DNA of 24,449 nucleotides from Candidatus Brocadiales bacterium (lineage in GTDB: Bacteria; Planctomycetota; Brocadiia; Brocadiales; Bathyanammoxibiaceae), in NCBI GenBank assembly GCA_030586765.1, contig JAUQZZ010000008.1, positions 1 to 24,449 of the forward strand. Direction: 5' to 3'. The notes beneath the pieces were generated by a model, which was not told where the DNA came from, made no database searches, and saw only the letters and a program-made list of their open reading frames with translations. The position numbers and the translations under genes were made by a program. How positions within the stretch are numbered: position 1 is the first letter of the stretch; every line of letters begins with the position of its first letter. Positions 15,138-23,358 of this stretch are shown here, in pieces.

Positions 15138-16004
15138 TTGGATGCGGCAATATTGATTCCCTTTCTTCTTATTATTGGGCTTGCGGTGGGGAGTTTCTTA
15201 AACGTATGCATATATAGAATACCTATAGGTAAGTCTATCATCCGTCCAGGTTCCTTTTGTCCCCTTTGCAAGAAGCCTATAACATGGTACGATAATATCC
15301 CGATAATCAGCTACGTGCTTCTCGGTGGCAGATGTAGGTGGTGCAAGGAGGCTATAAGTCTCCGCTATCCTATAGTAGAGTCTTTAACTGGGGCCCTTTT
15401 TACCCTCTTCTTTTATTATCTTGTAATTAAGACAGGGGAACACTTAGAGGTCTATGTTATTTACACCCTCTTAGGATGTGCCTTAATAGTCTCCAGCTTT
15501 ATTGACATGGAACTGTACATTATACCCAATGAGATTACCTATGCGGGCATGGTCTCAGCCCCCCTTTTTAGCCTTCTTTTTCCTTCCCTTCATCATTCAA
15601 CTGACAATCTCAGGGTGTTCAACCTGCTGGGCAGTGTAAGACTCGATGCCTTAGCCGCATCCCTTCTAGGTATATTAATCGGAGGCGGGCTTGTACTTGT
15701 GTTTGGGGTGTTAGGAACCCTGTTACTACGCAAAGAGGCTATGGGAATGGGGGACGTGAAGCTGATGGCCATGGTTGGGGGGATAATGGGTTGGAAGCCA
15801 GCCGTGGTCATATTCTTTCTTGCCCCCTTCTTTGCCCTTGTTGTGGCTATACCTCTTTTGTTTCTGGGAAAGGGGCGCACTATACCCTATGCCCCCTTTT
15901 TGTCCCTGGCTACCCTAGTTTCTATACCGCTCCACGAGCCCTTTGTCCGTTTCCTGGATTCACGTTTATATCTGTTCTCCGAGCTCTTAAGGGAACTTTT
16001 ATAG
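15138..16004 (+). CDS. pilD: Type IV prepilin leader peptidase/N-methyltransferase (A24)
   Basis: This integral-membrane aspartic protease cleaves and N-methylates type IV pilin and type II secretion pseudopilins. The product is 288 residues. The N-terminus GLAVGSFLNVCIYRIP is typical. The zinc-binding cysteines that mark the methylating bifunctional form are present as CPLC...CRWC (about residues 41-69). The catalytic aspartates are in SSFIDMELYIIPNE and in GMGDVK. Several hydrophobic membrane segments follow. The start is TTG at 15138, preceded by GAGG at 7 nt; no in-frame ATG lies upstream. No pilin or pilus assembly gene is visible nearby. Confidence 0.93.
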   Translation: MDAAILIPFLLIIGLAVGSFLNVCIYRIPIGKSIIRPGSFCPLCKKPITWYDNIPIISYVLLGGRCRWCKEAISLRYPIVESLTGALFTLFFYYLVIKTGEHLEVYVIYTLLGCALIVSSFIDMELYIIPNEITYAGMVSAPLFSLLFPSLHHSTDNLRVFNLLGSVRLDALAASLLGILIGGGLVLVFGVLGTLLLRKEAMGMGDVKLMAMVGGIMGWKPAVVIFFLAPFFALVVAIPLLFLGKGRTIPYAPFLSLATLVSIPLHEPFVRFLDSRLYLFSELLRELL

Positions 16005-16054
16005 GAATTTACTATGAGGGGTGGAAGGTCTTTAGGCTTAAAAAGGAGAAGCAT

Positions 16055-16717
16055 ATGTACATTAAGCGCTGTTATATCTTCAAGTTAGGGGCCATTCTTA
16101 CCTTCGCTGGTCTCCTTTTCGGTGGCTGCGGGGGGCAGCAGAAGATACTAGAGGAGCAGGTCTCTCGTCAGAACGAGACCATTCAGGATTTGCAGAGGCA
16201 GAATGCTGAGCTCCAGGCAAGACTGGCGGAGAAAGACAACAAGGCCGCCGAAGAGTATAAAAACCTAGATAAATACAAGCAGATGCTGGAGGGGCAGCTT
16301 AAGGATACAGGGGCCACTGTAAAGAGCAGGGGCACTCAGCTAGTTATTTCCCTCCCTTCTTCTAAGCTCTTCGATGCAGGACAATATACCCTTAAGCCCC
16401 AGGCCAAAGAACCCTTGTCTAAAATAGCCAAGGCACTCACCGCCAACTTTCCTACGGCAGTTATCAGGGTAGAGGGGCATACAGATAATCAACCCTTAAA
16501 GAAATTGAAAGATAAGTTTAAATCTAACTGGGAACTTTCCTCTGCCCGGGCGGCCTCTGTCTTACACTACTTCGTGGAGGAGTGCCGCATGGACCCCAAG
16601 AGGGTATATCTGGCAGGTCTAGGAGAACACCACCCTGTGGATAATAACGCCACTAAGCAAGGTAGGCAGAAGAACAGACGGGTGGAGATAGTAGTCCTCA
16701 CCAGGGAGAGTATATGA
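16055..16717 (+). CDS. OmpA/Pal-like peptidoglycan-binding lipoprotein with coiled coil
   Basis: This 220-residue protein begins with a lipoprotein signal ending LLFGGC, lipid cysteine at C25. A likely coiled coil follows (about residues 30-88, rich in E, Q, K and L). The C-terminal OmpA domain (about 95-217) has VEGHTDNQP at 139-147, NWELSSARA at 158-166 and QKNRRVEI at 205-212, the diaminopimelate-binding signature region. It probably tethers the outer membrane to peptidoglycan. ATG at 16055 is preceded by AAAGGAGAA. The frame is open further upstream to 15791, but that stretch overlaps pilD and encodes no signal. The stop overlaps hisH as ATGA. Confidence 0.88.
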   Translation: MYIKRCYIFKLGAILTFAGLLFGGCGGQQKILEEQVSRQNETIQDLQRQNAELQARLAEKDNKAAEEYKNLDKYKQMLEGQLKDTGATVKSRGTQLVISLPSSKLFDAGQYTLKPQAKEPLSKIAKALTANFPTAVIRVEGHTDNQPLKKLKDKFKSNWELSSARAASVLHYFVEECRMDPKRVYLAGLGEHHPVDNNATKQGRQKNRRVEIVVLTRESI

Positions 16718-17319
16718 TAGCCGTTGTGGACTACGGCATGGGTAATCTGAGAAGCGTCCAGAAGGCCCTAGAAAGGGTAGGTGCTCAGGCCAAACTGGTA
16801 GAAAGACCTGAAGAACTAGAAGCCGCTGAGAAGCTTGTGCTTCCAGGGGTAGGGGCCTTTAAGGATGCCATGGAAGGGCTGAGGGATAGGGGTCTCATAG
16901 GGCCTATCCTTAGACATATAAGAGAATCCAGGCCCTTTCTGGGCATATGCCTCGGCCTTCAACTTCTTTTTACAGAGAGTATGGAAGACGGCCTACATGA
17001 CGGCCTCGATGTAATCCATGGCAGAGTGGTACGCTTTCCAGAAAACCACCTTAAGATACCCCACATGGGGTGGAATCGGGTGTCTTTTAAGAAGGACGTC
17101 CCTATTGCCAGGGGTATGCCTGAGGCTCCCTATATGTACTTTGTTCATTCTTACTATGTCTGCCCCGATGACCCCAGCGTCACCGTGGCTACTACAGATT
17201 ATGGCAGTGAGTTTACCTCTATGGTCTGGAAGGACAACATCTTTGCCACCCAGTTCCATCCTGAAAAGAGCCAGGCCTATGGGCTGACCCTCCTAAGGAA
17301 TTTTGCAGGCTTATGCTAG
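16714..17319 (+). CDS. hisH: Imidazole glycerol phosphate synthase, glutaminase subunit
   Basis: HisH is the class I glutamine amidotransferase that feeds ammonia to HisF in histidine and purine-precursor synthesis. The product is 201 residues, normal length. VDYGMGNLRSV is the N-terminal signature. The catalytic triad is C79 in GICLGLQ, H182 and E184 in FHPEKS. The ATG overlaps the stop of the OmpA-like lipoprotein gene (ATGA), so the two are translationally coupled. hisF is not in the window; hisA lies two genes downstream. Confidence 0.95.
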   Translation: MIAVVDYGMGNLRSVQKALERVGAQAKLVERPEELEAAEKLVLPGVGAFKDAMEGLRDRGLIGPILRHIRESRPFLGICLGLQLLFTESMEDGLHDGLDVIHGRVVRFPENHLKIPHMGWNRVSFKKDVPIARGMPEAPYMYFVHSYYVCPDDPSVTVATTDYGSEFTSMVWKDNIFATQFHPEKSQAYGLTLLRNFAGLC

Positions 17320-17374
17320 CCCTTAGGGCAGTCAGCTACAACTCTTGAATTCTTTTAGAGGAGGGAAAAGGAAC

Positions 17375-17791
17375 TTGAAAGCGTATCTAAAAGGAATGAG
17401 ACTCGCCATCTTTACCTTATTGGTGGTGGGTCTTATAACCTCTACCCTTTTTGCCGATGCCTCTACCGGCTGGAGGGGCTTCAACCTGGGGGTACAGGGA
17501 GGGCTTTCTGATGGCATCTTTTCCCTGGAAAAGTTTGAATTCAATCGCCTGGGCGACGTAAGTGCAGAGGTCAAGATAAAGAACATAGGCAAGGAGGATG
17601 CCAGTGTTGCCCTGAGTATCGCCCTCTTTGATTCAGAGAAGTCCCTCCTGACAAGCGTTTGTTTCACACCCCACTTCCTCAGGCCCAGGGACACAGAACA
17701 TGCCATCCTTGAGCTTCCAGGGAGCGGCGAGGTCTTCTCTAAGATAAAATATTATCAACTGAGTATAGTGGAGCGAAGGGAAAAGGAATAA
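17375..17791 (+). CDS. Small exported or membrane-anchored protein of unknown function
   Basis: I do not recognise this protein with certainty. From TTG at 17375 it has 138 residues: a short basic N-terminus, one hydrophobic segment (about residues 9-26) ending LFADA that fits a signal peptide or anchor, then a ~110-residue domain predicted to be mostly beta. The stretch AEVKIKNIGKEDASVALSI followed by DSEKSLL and ELPGSG resembles FxLyD-like beta-sandwich domains that start with a conserved 'xVKN.g' strand, but this is weak. Start choice: AGGAGGGAAAAGG precedes this TTG, whereas the earlier TTG at 17345 has no ribosome site. It lies between hisH and hisA, ending 1 nt before hisA. Confidence 0.7.
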   Translation: MKAYLKGMRLAIFTLLVVGLITSTLFADASTGWRGFNLGVQGGLSDGIFSLEKFEFNRLGDVSAEVKIKNIGKEDASVALSIALFDSEKSLLTSVCFTPHFLRPRDTEHAILELPGSGEVFSKIKYYQLSIVERREKE

Positions 17792-17792
17792 G

Positions 17793-18533
17793 ATGTTAGT
17801 CATCCCCGCCGTAGACATTAGAGGCGGTAAGTGCGTCAGGCTTACCCAGGGCCGCTTTCAGGAAGAGACGGTCTATTATGCCGACCCTGTGGAGGCAGCA
17901 CTGCGCTGGCAGGACGAAGGGGCAGAATACCTCCATGTGGTGGACCTGGATGGAGCCCTCTCAGGGGAACCCAAGAACATCCGTGTCCTGGAGCATATCC
18001 TGGGGGCAGTAGAGATACCACTACAATTCGGAGGCGGCGTCAGGACAAGGGAGACGGTCTCTAAGCTACTTCAAATGGGTGTTGATAGGGTAATCCTTGG
18101 TACTAAGGTGGTGGATTCTCCTGAGTTTCTTGTGGAACTCTGTTCAGAGTATAAGGGACGCATTGCCGTAAGTATTGATCAAAAAGAAGGTAAAGTGGCA
18201 GTGAAGGGGTGGACGAAATTATCTTCGACCCCTCTCCTGGACATGGCCAGGGAGGTAGAAAAGGCAGGCCCCAGGGCCTTAATCTTTACGGATATATCCA
18301 GGGATGGAACCCTCCAGGGCCCTAACACAAAGCTCCTTAGAAAATTGCTCAACACAGTAAAAACACCTGTAATAGTCTCTGGTGGCATAGGTAGCCTTGA
18401 ACACCTGAGGGAGCTAGACCCCTTACCTATTGAGGGTGTGGTTATAGGGAAGGCCCTGTACACAGGGGCTGTCTCACTATCCCAGGCCATAGAACTCTGT
18501 AATCCCTTAAGGCCGACACCTCCTGGCCCTTGA
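17793..18533 (+). CDS. hisA: ProFAR isomerase (phosphoribosylformimino-AICAR ribotide isomerase)
   Basis: HisA is a (beta/alpha)8 isomerase of histidine synthesis acting just before HisHF. The product is 246 residues, normal length. The N-terminal VIPAVDIRGGKCVRL contains catalytic D8, and D129 in AVSID is the second catalytic aspartate. FGGGVR and VSGGIGS are the phosphate-binding loops. FTDISRDGTLQGPN is the HisA signature that separates it from HisF. ATG begins 1 nt after the stop of the preceding small gene. It is the last gene of the pilD-lipoprotein-hisH-X-hisA run. Confidence 0.95.
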   Translation: MLVIPAVDIRGGKCVRLTQGRFQEETVYYADPVEAALRWQDEGAEYLHVVDLDGALSGEPKNIRVLEHILGAVEIPLQFGGGVRTRETVSKLLQMGVDRVILGTKVVDSPEFLVELCSEYKGRIAVSIDQKEGKVAVKGWTKLSSTPLLDMAREVEKAGPRALIFTDISRDGTLQGPNTKLLRKLLNTVKTPVIVSGGIGSLEHLRELDPLPIEGVVIGKALYTGAVSLSQAIELCNPLRPTPPGP

Positions 18534-18578
18534 TATTTTAGCCCATCTTTGTTAAATGTTTATATTGTTGGAGGAGTC

Positions 18579-18650
18579 ATGTCAAAGGTCCGCCAAAGGC
18601 CCAAGAGGTATCGGAGACTGATATGGCCCTTTATCAGAGTAAAGACATAA
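18579..18650 (+). CDS. Possible 23-codon basic leader ORF overlapping the EF-G-like start
   Basis: ATG at 18579 is preceded by TTGGAGGAGTC, the best ribosome site between hisA and the EF-G-like gene. It encodes 23 residues starting MSKVRQRPKRYRRLIWPFIR, with nine Lys/Arg, and stops at 18648-18650, inside the EF-G-like gene and out of frame with it. Ribosomes finishing this ORF would terminate 27 nt past the downstream start. It may be a regulatory leader or simply fortuitous; there is no direct evidence of translation. Confidence 0.35.
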   Translation: MSKVRQRPKRYRRLIWPFIRVKT

Positions 18651-20668
18651 GAAACGTTGCCCTCCTTGGTCATGGTGCCTCAGGTAAGACAACCCTTATT
18701 GAGGCTATGCTTTTCAAGTCCGGCGCCATCCCTAGAATGGGCAGTGTAGAGGAAGGTAACTCTGTAGCCGATTTTGAACCGGAGGAGAAGGAGAGGAAAT
18801 TCACTGTAAATGCCAAGCCTCTGCCCATCCAGTGGCAGAGCAGGATGATAAACGCCATAGATACCCCTGGTTATCCTGATTTTATTTCTCAGGCCATCTG
18901 TGCCTTGAGCGCCGTGGAGACAGGGGTTCTGGCTATCTCAGCTACAGGGGGCATACAGGTAAATACCAGGAAGTTCTGGTCTATGGCCGAGGAAAAGGGC
19001 CTTGCCCGCATCATCGTTATAACGAGACTGGATGGTGAGAACATTGATTTCCCTAAACTCCTCGAGTCTATCCAGGAGGCCTTTGGCCATGAGTGTATAC
19101 CACTGAATCTCCCTATAGGTTGCGGCCAGGGCCTTAAGGGGGTGCTAAGTACACTGGAACTGCCCGGAGACATTCCTAAGGGTGTTATTGGTGACCCAGG
19201 TTCCACCCACGAGGCCCTGGTGGAGAGGGTGATAGAGGTGGACGATGAGGTGATACAAAGATATCTGGAGGGTAAAGAAGTAGGACTTGAGGAGATAAAA
19301 AAATGTCTTTCCAAGGCTGTTGCCCAGGGCCACCTGATACCTATCTTGTGTACCTCCAGCAAGAAATTAGTAGGGGTAGAGGAGTTATTGAATTTTGCGG
19401 CAGATTTTGCGCCTTCTCCCCTGGTAGCTTTAAGAAAGGGACTTGATATTGAGAAGGGCGAGGCTGTAGAGGTAAAGGCCCTGGAAGACGCACCCTTTAG
19501 TGCCCAGGTCTTCAAGTGTATCACTGACCCCTTTGTGGGCAAGCTCACCTTCTTTCGGGTATTCTCTGGTGTCCTGGATGGTGACCTGGGTTTTTATAAC
19601 TCCCATACCAAGAAGAATGAGCGTGCAGGACAAATCTTCAAGGTCTTCGGTAAAGACCAGCAGGTGGCACAGAGGGCTGTAGCAGGAGACATTATTGCCA
19701 TGTCAAAGGTAGAGGCCGTGAACATATCTGACACCCTTTGCAGCCCAAAGAGGCCCCTGCGCTTTGACCCCATCTCTTTCCCTTCCCCTATGGTCTCTCT
19801 GGCTGTGGAGCCCAAGAGTCAGGGGGCTGAACAGAAATTGAGCGGTGCCCTGGCAAAGCTGGCAGAGGAAGACCCCACCTTCAGGGTAACAAGAGACAGC
19901 CAGACCGGCGAGTTAGTGGTCACAGGAATAAGTAATCTGCATCTCTACATAATGCTCAACCGCTTAAAGAGACGCTTCGATGTAGAGGTGAACACCAGGG
20001 AGCCTAAAATCCCTTACAAAGAGACTGTTACAGCCAAGTCCGATGCCCAGTATAAACACAAAAAGCAGACAGGTGGCAGGGGTCAGTATGGCGAGGTTTA
20101 TATCAGGATGGAGCCCTTGCCCAGGGGGCAAGGTTTTGAGTTCCTGGACGATGTAGTAGGTGGCAGGATACCAGGACAATATATCCCAGCCGTTGAGAAG
20201 GGGATAAGGGAGACACTGACTAGAGGGATACTGGCAGGGTATCCCATTGTGGACGTAAGGGTGGCCCTTTATGATGGCTCTTTTCACACGGTAGATTCCT
20301 CTGAGGCGGCCTTTAAGCTAGCGGCCTCAAAGGCCTTTCAGAAGGCCTTTATGGAGGCAAAGCCCGTCCTCTTGGAGCCTATCGTAAACATAGAGATAAC
20401 CATCCCCCCAGAGTTCATGGGGGAGGTATCTGGGAACCTTACTAGCCGTAGAGGCCGTATAATAGGCATGGATTCCCTGGGACATCTGCAGGTTATTAAG
20501 GCCTCTATACCCATGGCTGAGGTCACTCGCTACGAGACAGAGCTTAAGTCTATGACAGGAGGTCAAGGCTCTTACACTGTAGAGTTCTCCCACTATGATG
20601 TCGTTCCTGCCCATATAGCACAGACCATTATTGCACAAGGCAAAAAGGAAGAGAAAGAGGAAAAATAG
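18623..20668 (+). CDS. EF-G-like translational GTPase, EF-G-2 type
   Basis: The product is 681 residues with all EF-G domains: GTPase (about 1-270), domain II, and domains III-V ending with RGRIIGMDSLG and MTGGQGSYTVEF. The P-loop is GHGASGKTT (16-24). G3 reads DTPGYPDF at 80-87, with Tyr84 where canonical EF-G has the catalytic His, a known trait of the EF-G-2 family. G4 reads TRLD at 134-137 instead of NKxD, so guanine recognition may be altered. It is therefore probably a specialised paralogue, not the housekeeping fusA, and its function in translation is uncertain. No str-operon genes (rpsL, rpsG, tuf) are nearby. ATG at 18623 follows GGAG at 6 nt. The C-terminus is a short lysine/glutamate tail. 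Confidence 0.9.
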   Translation: MALYQSKDIRNVALLGHGASGKTTLIEAMLFKSGAIPRMGSVEEGNSVADFEPEEKERKFTVNAKPLPIQWQSRMINAIDTPGYPDFISQAICALSAVETGVLAISATGGIQVNTRKFWSMAEEKGLARIIVITRLDGENIDFPKLLESIQEAFGHECIPLNLPIGCGQGLKGVLSTLELPGDIPKGVIGDPGSTHEALVERVIEVDDEVIQRYLEGKEVGLEEIKKCLSKAVAQGHLIPILCTSSKKLVGVEELLNFAADFAPSPLVALRKGLDIEKGEAVEVKALEDAPFSAQVFKCITDPFVGKLTFFRVFSGVLDGDLGFYNSHTKKNERAGQIFKVFGKDQQVAQRAVAGDIIAMSKVEAVNISDTLCSPKRPLRFDPISFPSPMVSLAVEPKSQGAEQKLSGALAKLAEEDPTFRVTRDSQTGELVVTGISNLHLYIMLNRLKRRFDVEVNTREPKIPYKETVTAKSDAQYKHKKQTGGRGQYGEVYIRMEPLPRGQGFEFLDDVVGGRIPGQYIPAVEKGIRETLTRGILAGYPIVDVRVALYDGSFHTVDSSEAAFKLAASKAFQKAFMEAKPVLLEPIVNIEITIPPEFMGEVSGNLTSRRGRIIGMDSLGHLQVIKASIPMAEVTRYETELKSMTGGQGSYTVEFSHYDVVPAHIAQTIIAQGKKEEKEEK

Positions 20669-20707
20669 GTCTTAAGTTCGAGGCCCTTTTTCCCCCACGT
20701 AGCTTCT

Positions 20708-21766
20708 ATGGCCCCGCAAGTACCTTACAAAATCATCTTGGAGACCCTCCCAGACGCCACTATAATACTTGACCCCCAGGGTAAGGTACATTTCATGAAC
20801 CAAGCTGCCGAGAGACTTTATGGATTTCGGAGAGAGAACCTCCAGGGTAGACCCCTTCTAACCTTACCCGAAGACCTCAAGGACGAGTTCCTAAAGGTGC
20901 TTGCAAAGGTCAGGGAGGGAGAAGAGGCCGTTGATTGGGAGACCAAGAGGCTCCACAAGAATGGAAGGGTTATGGAGGTGAGCATAAGCCTCTCTTATGG
21001 CCAGGACGGCTCCTGGGCCCAGGAGTTCTTTATAGAAAGTTCCAGAGACATCTCTGGAAGACTCTGGTGGAGGGAAAAGATGCTGGAGGTGGAGAAGTTA
21101 ACGATTCTGGGTAAACTCTCGGCCAGCCTGGCCCATCAATTGAATACCCCCCTCTCTGTGGCCCTTCTTAAGGTGGAAAGGGCCAAAGAGGCCCTGGGCA
21201 GCCAAAGCCCCCTCTACCAGGAGATGGAAGGTCTGAAGGAGAACCTACAGTCCCTGAGACTCTCTGTGCAAAACACCCTGGGTTTTGTCCGAAAACCAGT
21301 CCAGGAGAGATGGCCTGTAGAGTTGAATAGTATTCTAAAAGCGGTCACTACCTTCTACGAACCTGCTTTCCGGCAGAAGAAGATAAACTGCTTCCTGGAC
21401 ATCGCAGCCACCCAGGGGGTAAAGATCTACGCCAACTCCAGTGAGATAGAGACAGCTATATCCTGCCTCTTGATGAACAGCCTTGAGGCCCTCTCAAAGG
21501 GAGAGATCAAACTCAGCACTTCCATCTTGAACACCAGGGAATTGGAAATCTCTGTGGAAGATAATGGCCCAGGCATACCTCAGGACGTCTTCTCTAATAT
21601 CTTCGAACCATTTTTTACCACAAAGCATTACGGCACAGGACTGGGCCTTCCCATAGCCAAGAGGATAGTTGAGGAACACGGAGGCTACATCTTGGTAGAG
21701 AGCCAGGAAGGAAAGGGAACTGCTGTGGCCTTGAGGTTACCTTATTTGAGGACTAAGGATGTCTAG
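20708..21766 (+). CDS. PAS-domain sensor histidine kinase (NtrB/AtoS-like)
   Basis: This cytoplasmic kinase of 352 residues has no membrane segment. A PAS domain spans about residues 7-118 (DATIILDPQGKVHFMNQAAERLYGF). The dimerisation/phospho-acceptor helix contains H143 in SLAHQLNTPL, an H-box variant of HExxNPL with Gln in place of the usual Glu. The ATPase domain has the N-box N257 in LLMNSLEAL, DNGPGI at 285-290 and GTGLGLPI at 309-316. Its stop overlaps the start of the NtrC-type regulator by 8 nt, so the two form a two-component pair. The start lacks a strong ribosome site; it lies 39 nt after the EF-G-like gene. The signal is unknown; nitrogen status is suggested by the neighbouring glnB. 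Confidence 0.9.
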   Translation: MAPQVPYKIILETLPDATIILDPQGKVHFMNQAAERLYGFRRENLQGRPLLTLPEDLKDEFLKVLAKVREGEEAVDWETKRLHKNGRVMEVSISLSYGQDGSWAQEFFIESSRDISGRLWWREKMLEVEKLTILGKLSASLAHQLNTPLSVALLKVERAKEALGSQSPLYQEMEGLKENLQSLRLSVQNTLGFVRKPVQERWPVELNSILKAVTTFYEPAFRQKKINCFLDIAATQGVKIYANSSEIETAISCLLMNSLEALSKGEIKLSTSILNTRELEISVEDNGPGIPQDVFSNIFEPFFTTKHYGTGLGLPIAKRIVEEHGGYILVESQEGKGTAVALRLPYLRTKDV

Positions 21767-23114
21767 TCTGAAGATCCTCATCGTAGATGATGACCCTGAG
21801 ATGGTCAGCAGCCTCTCAAGGGTTTTTGAGAAGGATGGGCTCGAGACCTTAGGTGCCTTGTCCGCTACGGAGTGCCTGGAAAGACTGGATAAGGAACCAG
21901 AGGTCTGTGCCGCCTTGGTTGACCTGGTTATGCCTGGGATGGACGGCATTACCCTCCTGGAGGAGATAAAGAAAAAAAGTAGTAGGGCTATCCCTGTCTT
22001 TATCATGACAGGTTATGGAACCATAGAATCGGCAGTAGAGGCCGTAAAAAAGGGGGCAGAGGACTATTTACTGAAGCCCTTCCAGGAAGAAATCCTGCGG
22101 AAGAAGGTCCTAAAGGCTATAGATATGCTCCAACTGAGGAAAGAAGTGGCAGAGCTCAGGGCCCTGGTTAGGGAGATTCCCGAGGGACTGATAGTCTCTT
22201 CAGAAAAAATGAAGAAGGTACTGGAGAGGGCTATGGCAGCCGCGGTGAGCGATGCACCTATACTCATCCATGGAGAGACAGGCAGCGGCAAGGAGGTCCT
22301 TGCCAGGGCTATCCATCATCGTAGTCCCTATGCCCAGGGCCCATTTGTGGGGGTAAACTGCGCTGCTATACCCAGGGAGCTTATGGAGAGCGAACTTTTT
22401 GGTCACAAGAGGGGTGCCTTCACCGGTGCGGTGAGAGATTCTCAGGGCCTCTTTGTAGCCGCCTCTGGAGGAACTATCTTTTTGGATGAGATTGGGGAGA
22501 TGCCCAGGGAGCTTCAGCCTAAGCTCCTCAGGGCCCTGGAAGAGAGAAAGGTAAGGCCCCTTGGAAGCACCAAAGAGGAGGAGGTCCATGCCAGGGTTAT
22601 CTCCGCTACCAATAGGGCTGTCGAGGAACTTAAAACCCAGTATCTTCGCCAGGACCTCTTCTATCGTATCTCTACCGTCATCATAGAAATACCTCCCCTC
22701 AGGGAAAGGCCTGAGGATATCCCTGTGCTGGCCAACCATTTCCTCTCAAGGTTCGCCAGGAAATATAACAAGGACGTTAGGGATATAACTCCAGGTGCCA
22801 TGAAGGCCTTGGCCAGACATCCCTTCTTGGGAAACGTTAGGGAACTGGAGCAACTGGTGGAGAACATAATCATATTTAAGAAGGAATATGACCCCGATGT
22901 CACGGAGGAGGACGTGCTTAAGGCCATTGGTAAAGAGGCCGGCCCTATGCCTATTAGGGAAATGACTTCCTTGAGCCTTAAGGAGATGGAGAAATATGCC
23001 ATAGAGCAAGCCCTGAAGGTGTGTAACAACAATAAGACGAAGGCCTCTCACCTATTGGGGCTCTCCAGAGATAAACTCTACCGTAGACTTAAGGCCTACG
23101 GGATAAAGCCTTGA
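21759..23114 (+). CDS. NtrC-family sigma-54-dependent response regulator
   Basis: This 451-residue protein has three parts. The receiver (about 1-120) has DDD at 10-12, phospho-acceptor D55 and K106. The AAA+ sigma-54 activation domain (about 145-375) has Walker A GETGSGKE at 172-179, the sigma-54 contact loop GAFTGA at 219-224, Walker B IFLDEIG at 240-246 and an arginine-finger region RQDLFYR. The C-terminal Fis-type helix-turn-helix (about 405-451) contains NNNKTKASHLLGLSRDKLYRRL. It overlaps the histidine kinase gene by 8 nt. A sigma-54 promoter and a palindrome that could be its binding site lie just downstream, before glnB. Whether it is NtrC proper cannot be settled from sequence alone. 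Confidence 0.94.
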   Translation: MSSLKILIVDDDPEMVSSLSRVFEKDGLETLGALSATECLERLDKEPEVCAALVDLVMPGMDGITLLEEIKKKSSRAIPVFIMTGYGTIESAVEAVKKGAEDYLLKPFQEEILRKKVLKAIDMLQLRKEVAELRALVREIPEGLIVSSEKMKKVLERAMAAAVSDAPILIHGETGSGKEVLARAIHHRSPYAQGPFVGVNCAAIPRELMESELFGHKRGAFTGAVRDSQGLFVAASGGTIFLDEIGEMPRELQPKLLRALEERKVRPLGSTKEEEVHARVISATNRAVEELKTQYLRQDLFYRISTVIIEIPPLRERPEDIPVLANHFLSRFARKYNKDVRDITPGAMKALARHPFLGNVRELEQLVENIIIFKKEYDPDVTEEDVLKAIGKEAGPMPIREMTSLSLKEMEKYAIEQALKVCNNNKTKASHLLGLSRDKLYRRLKAYGIKP

Positions 23115-23166
23115 TTTAAGACAGTTTCCTCCAATCTTGTATTATTTTATGACACTAGCAGAACCC

Positions 23167-23184
23167 TGCTCCACAGGTGGAGCA
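23167..23184. promoter_or_regulatory. Perfect 18-bp palindrome, candidate enhancer site for the NtrC-type regulator
   Basis: TGCTCCAC-AG-GTGGAGCA is a perfect inverted repeat, similar in shape to NtrC sites (TGCACCA-N3-TGGTGCA). Its centre is about 110 bp upstream of the -24 element of the glnB sigma-54 promoter, the normal distance for an activator site. It is not followed by a clean T-run, so an intrinsic terminator for the upstream gene is less likely, though possible. Confidence 0.5.
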
Positions 23185-23284
23185 ATCTTTAATAAGGTAA
23201 AAAAGGAGGGTCTTATAAGTCTTTTTATAGCAACGGCTTCTTCTCCTGAAAAATACCCAGATTCTTAGACTGCAACCTTTTCCC

Positions 23285-23300
23285 TGGCATGATGGTTGCT
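23285..23300 (+). promoter_or_regulatory. Sigma-54 promoter of glnB
   Basis: TGGCATG-N4-TTGCT has the exact GG-N10-GC spacing of -24/-12 promoters (GG at 23286-23287, GC at 23298-23299) and differs from TGGCACG-N4-TTGCW by one base. The predicted start near 23311 gives a leader of about 48 nt to the PII ATG. A TATAAT at 23307-23312 overlaps it and could form a weak sigma-70 promoter with CTGGCA at 23284-23289. Confidence 0.8.
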
Positions 23301-23358
23301 CTATGCTATAATGGGCAGTAATAAGTCAGCTCTCTTCAAACAAGAAAGGAGGCAGGCC

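Noticed and set aside
15791..16054. In-frame upstream extension of the OmpA-like lipoprotein gene (would give 308 residues)
   Set aside because: It overlaps the end of the prepilin peptidase gene, encodes no recognisable signal or domain, and the ATG at 16055 has a strong ribosome site and begins a complete lipoprotein signal.
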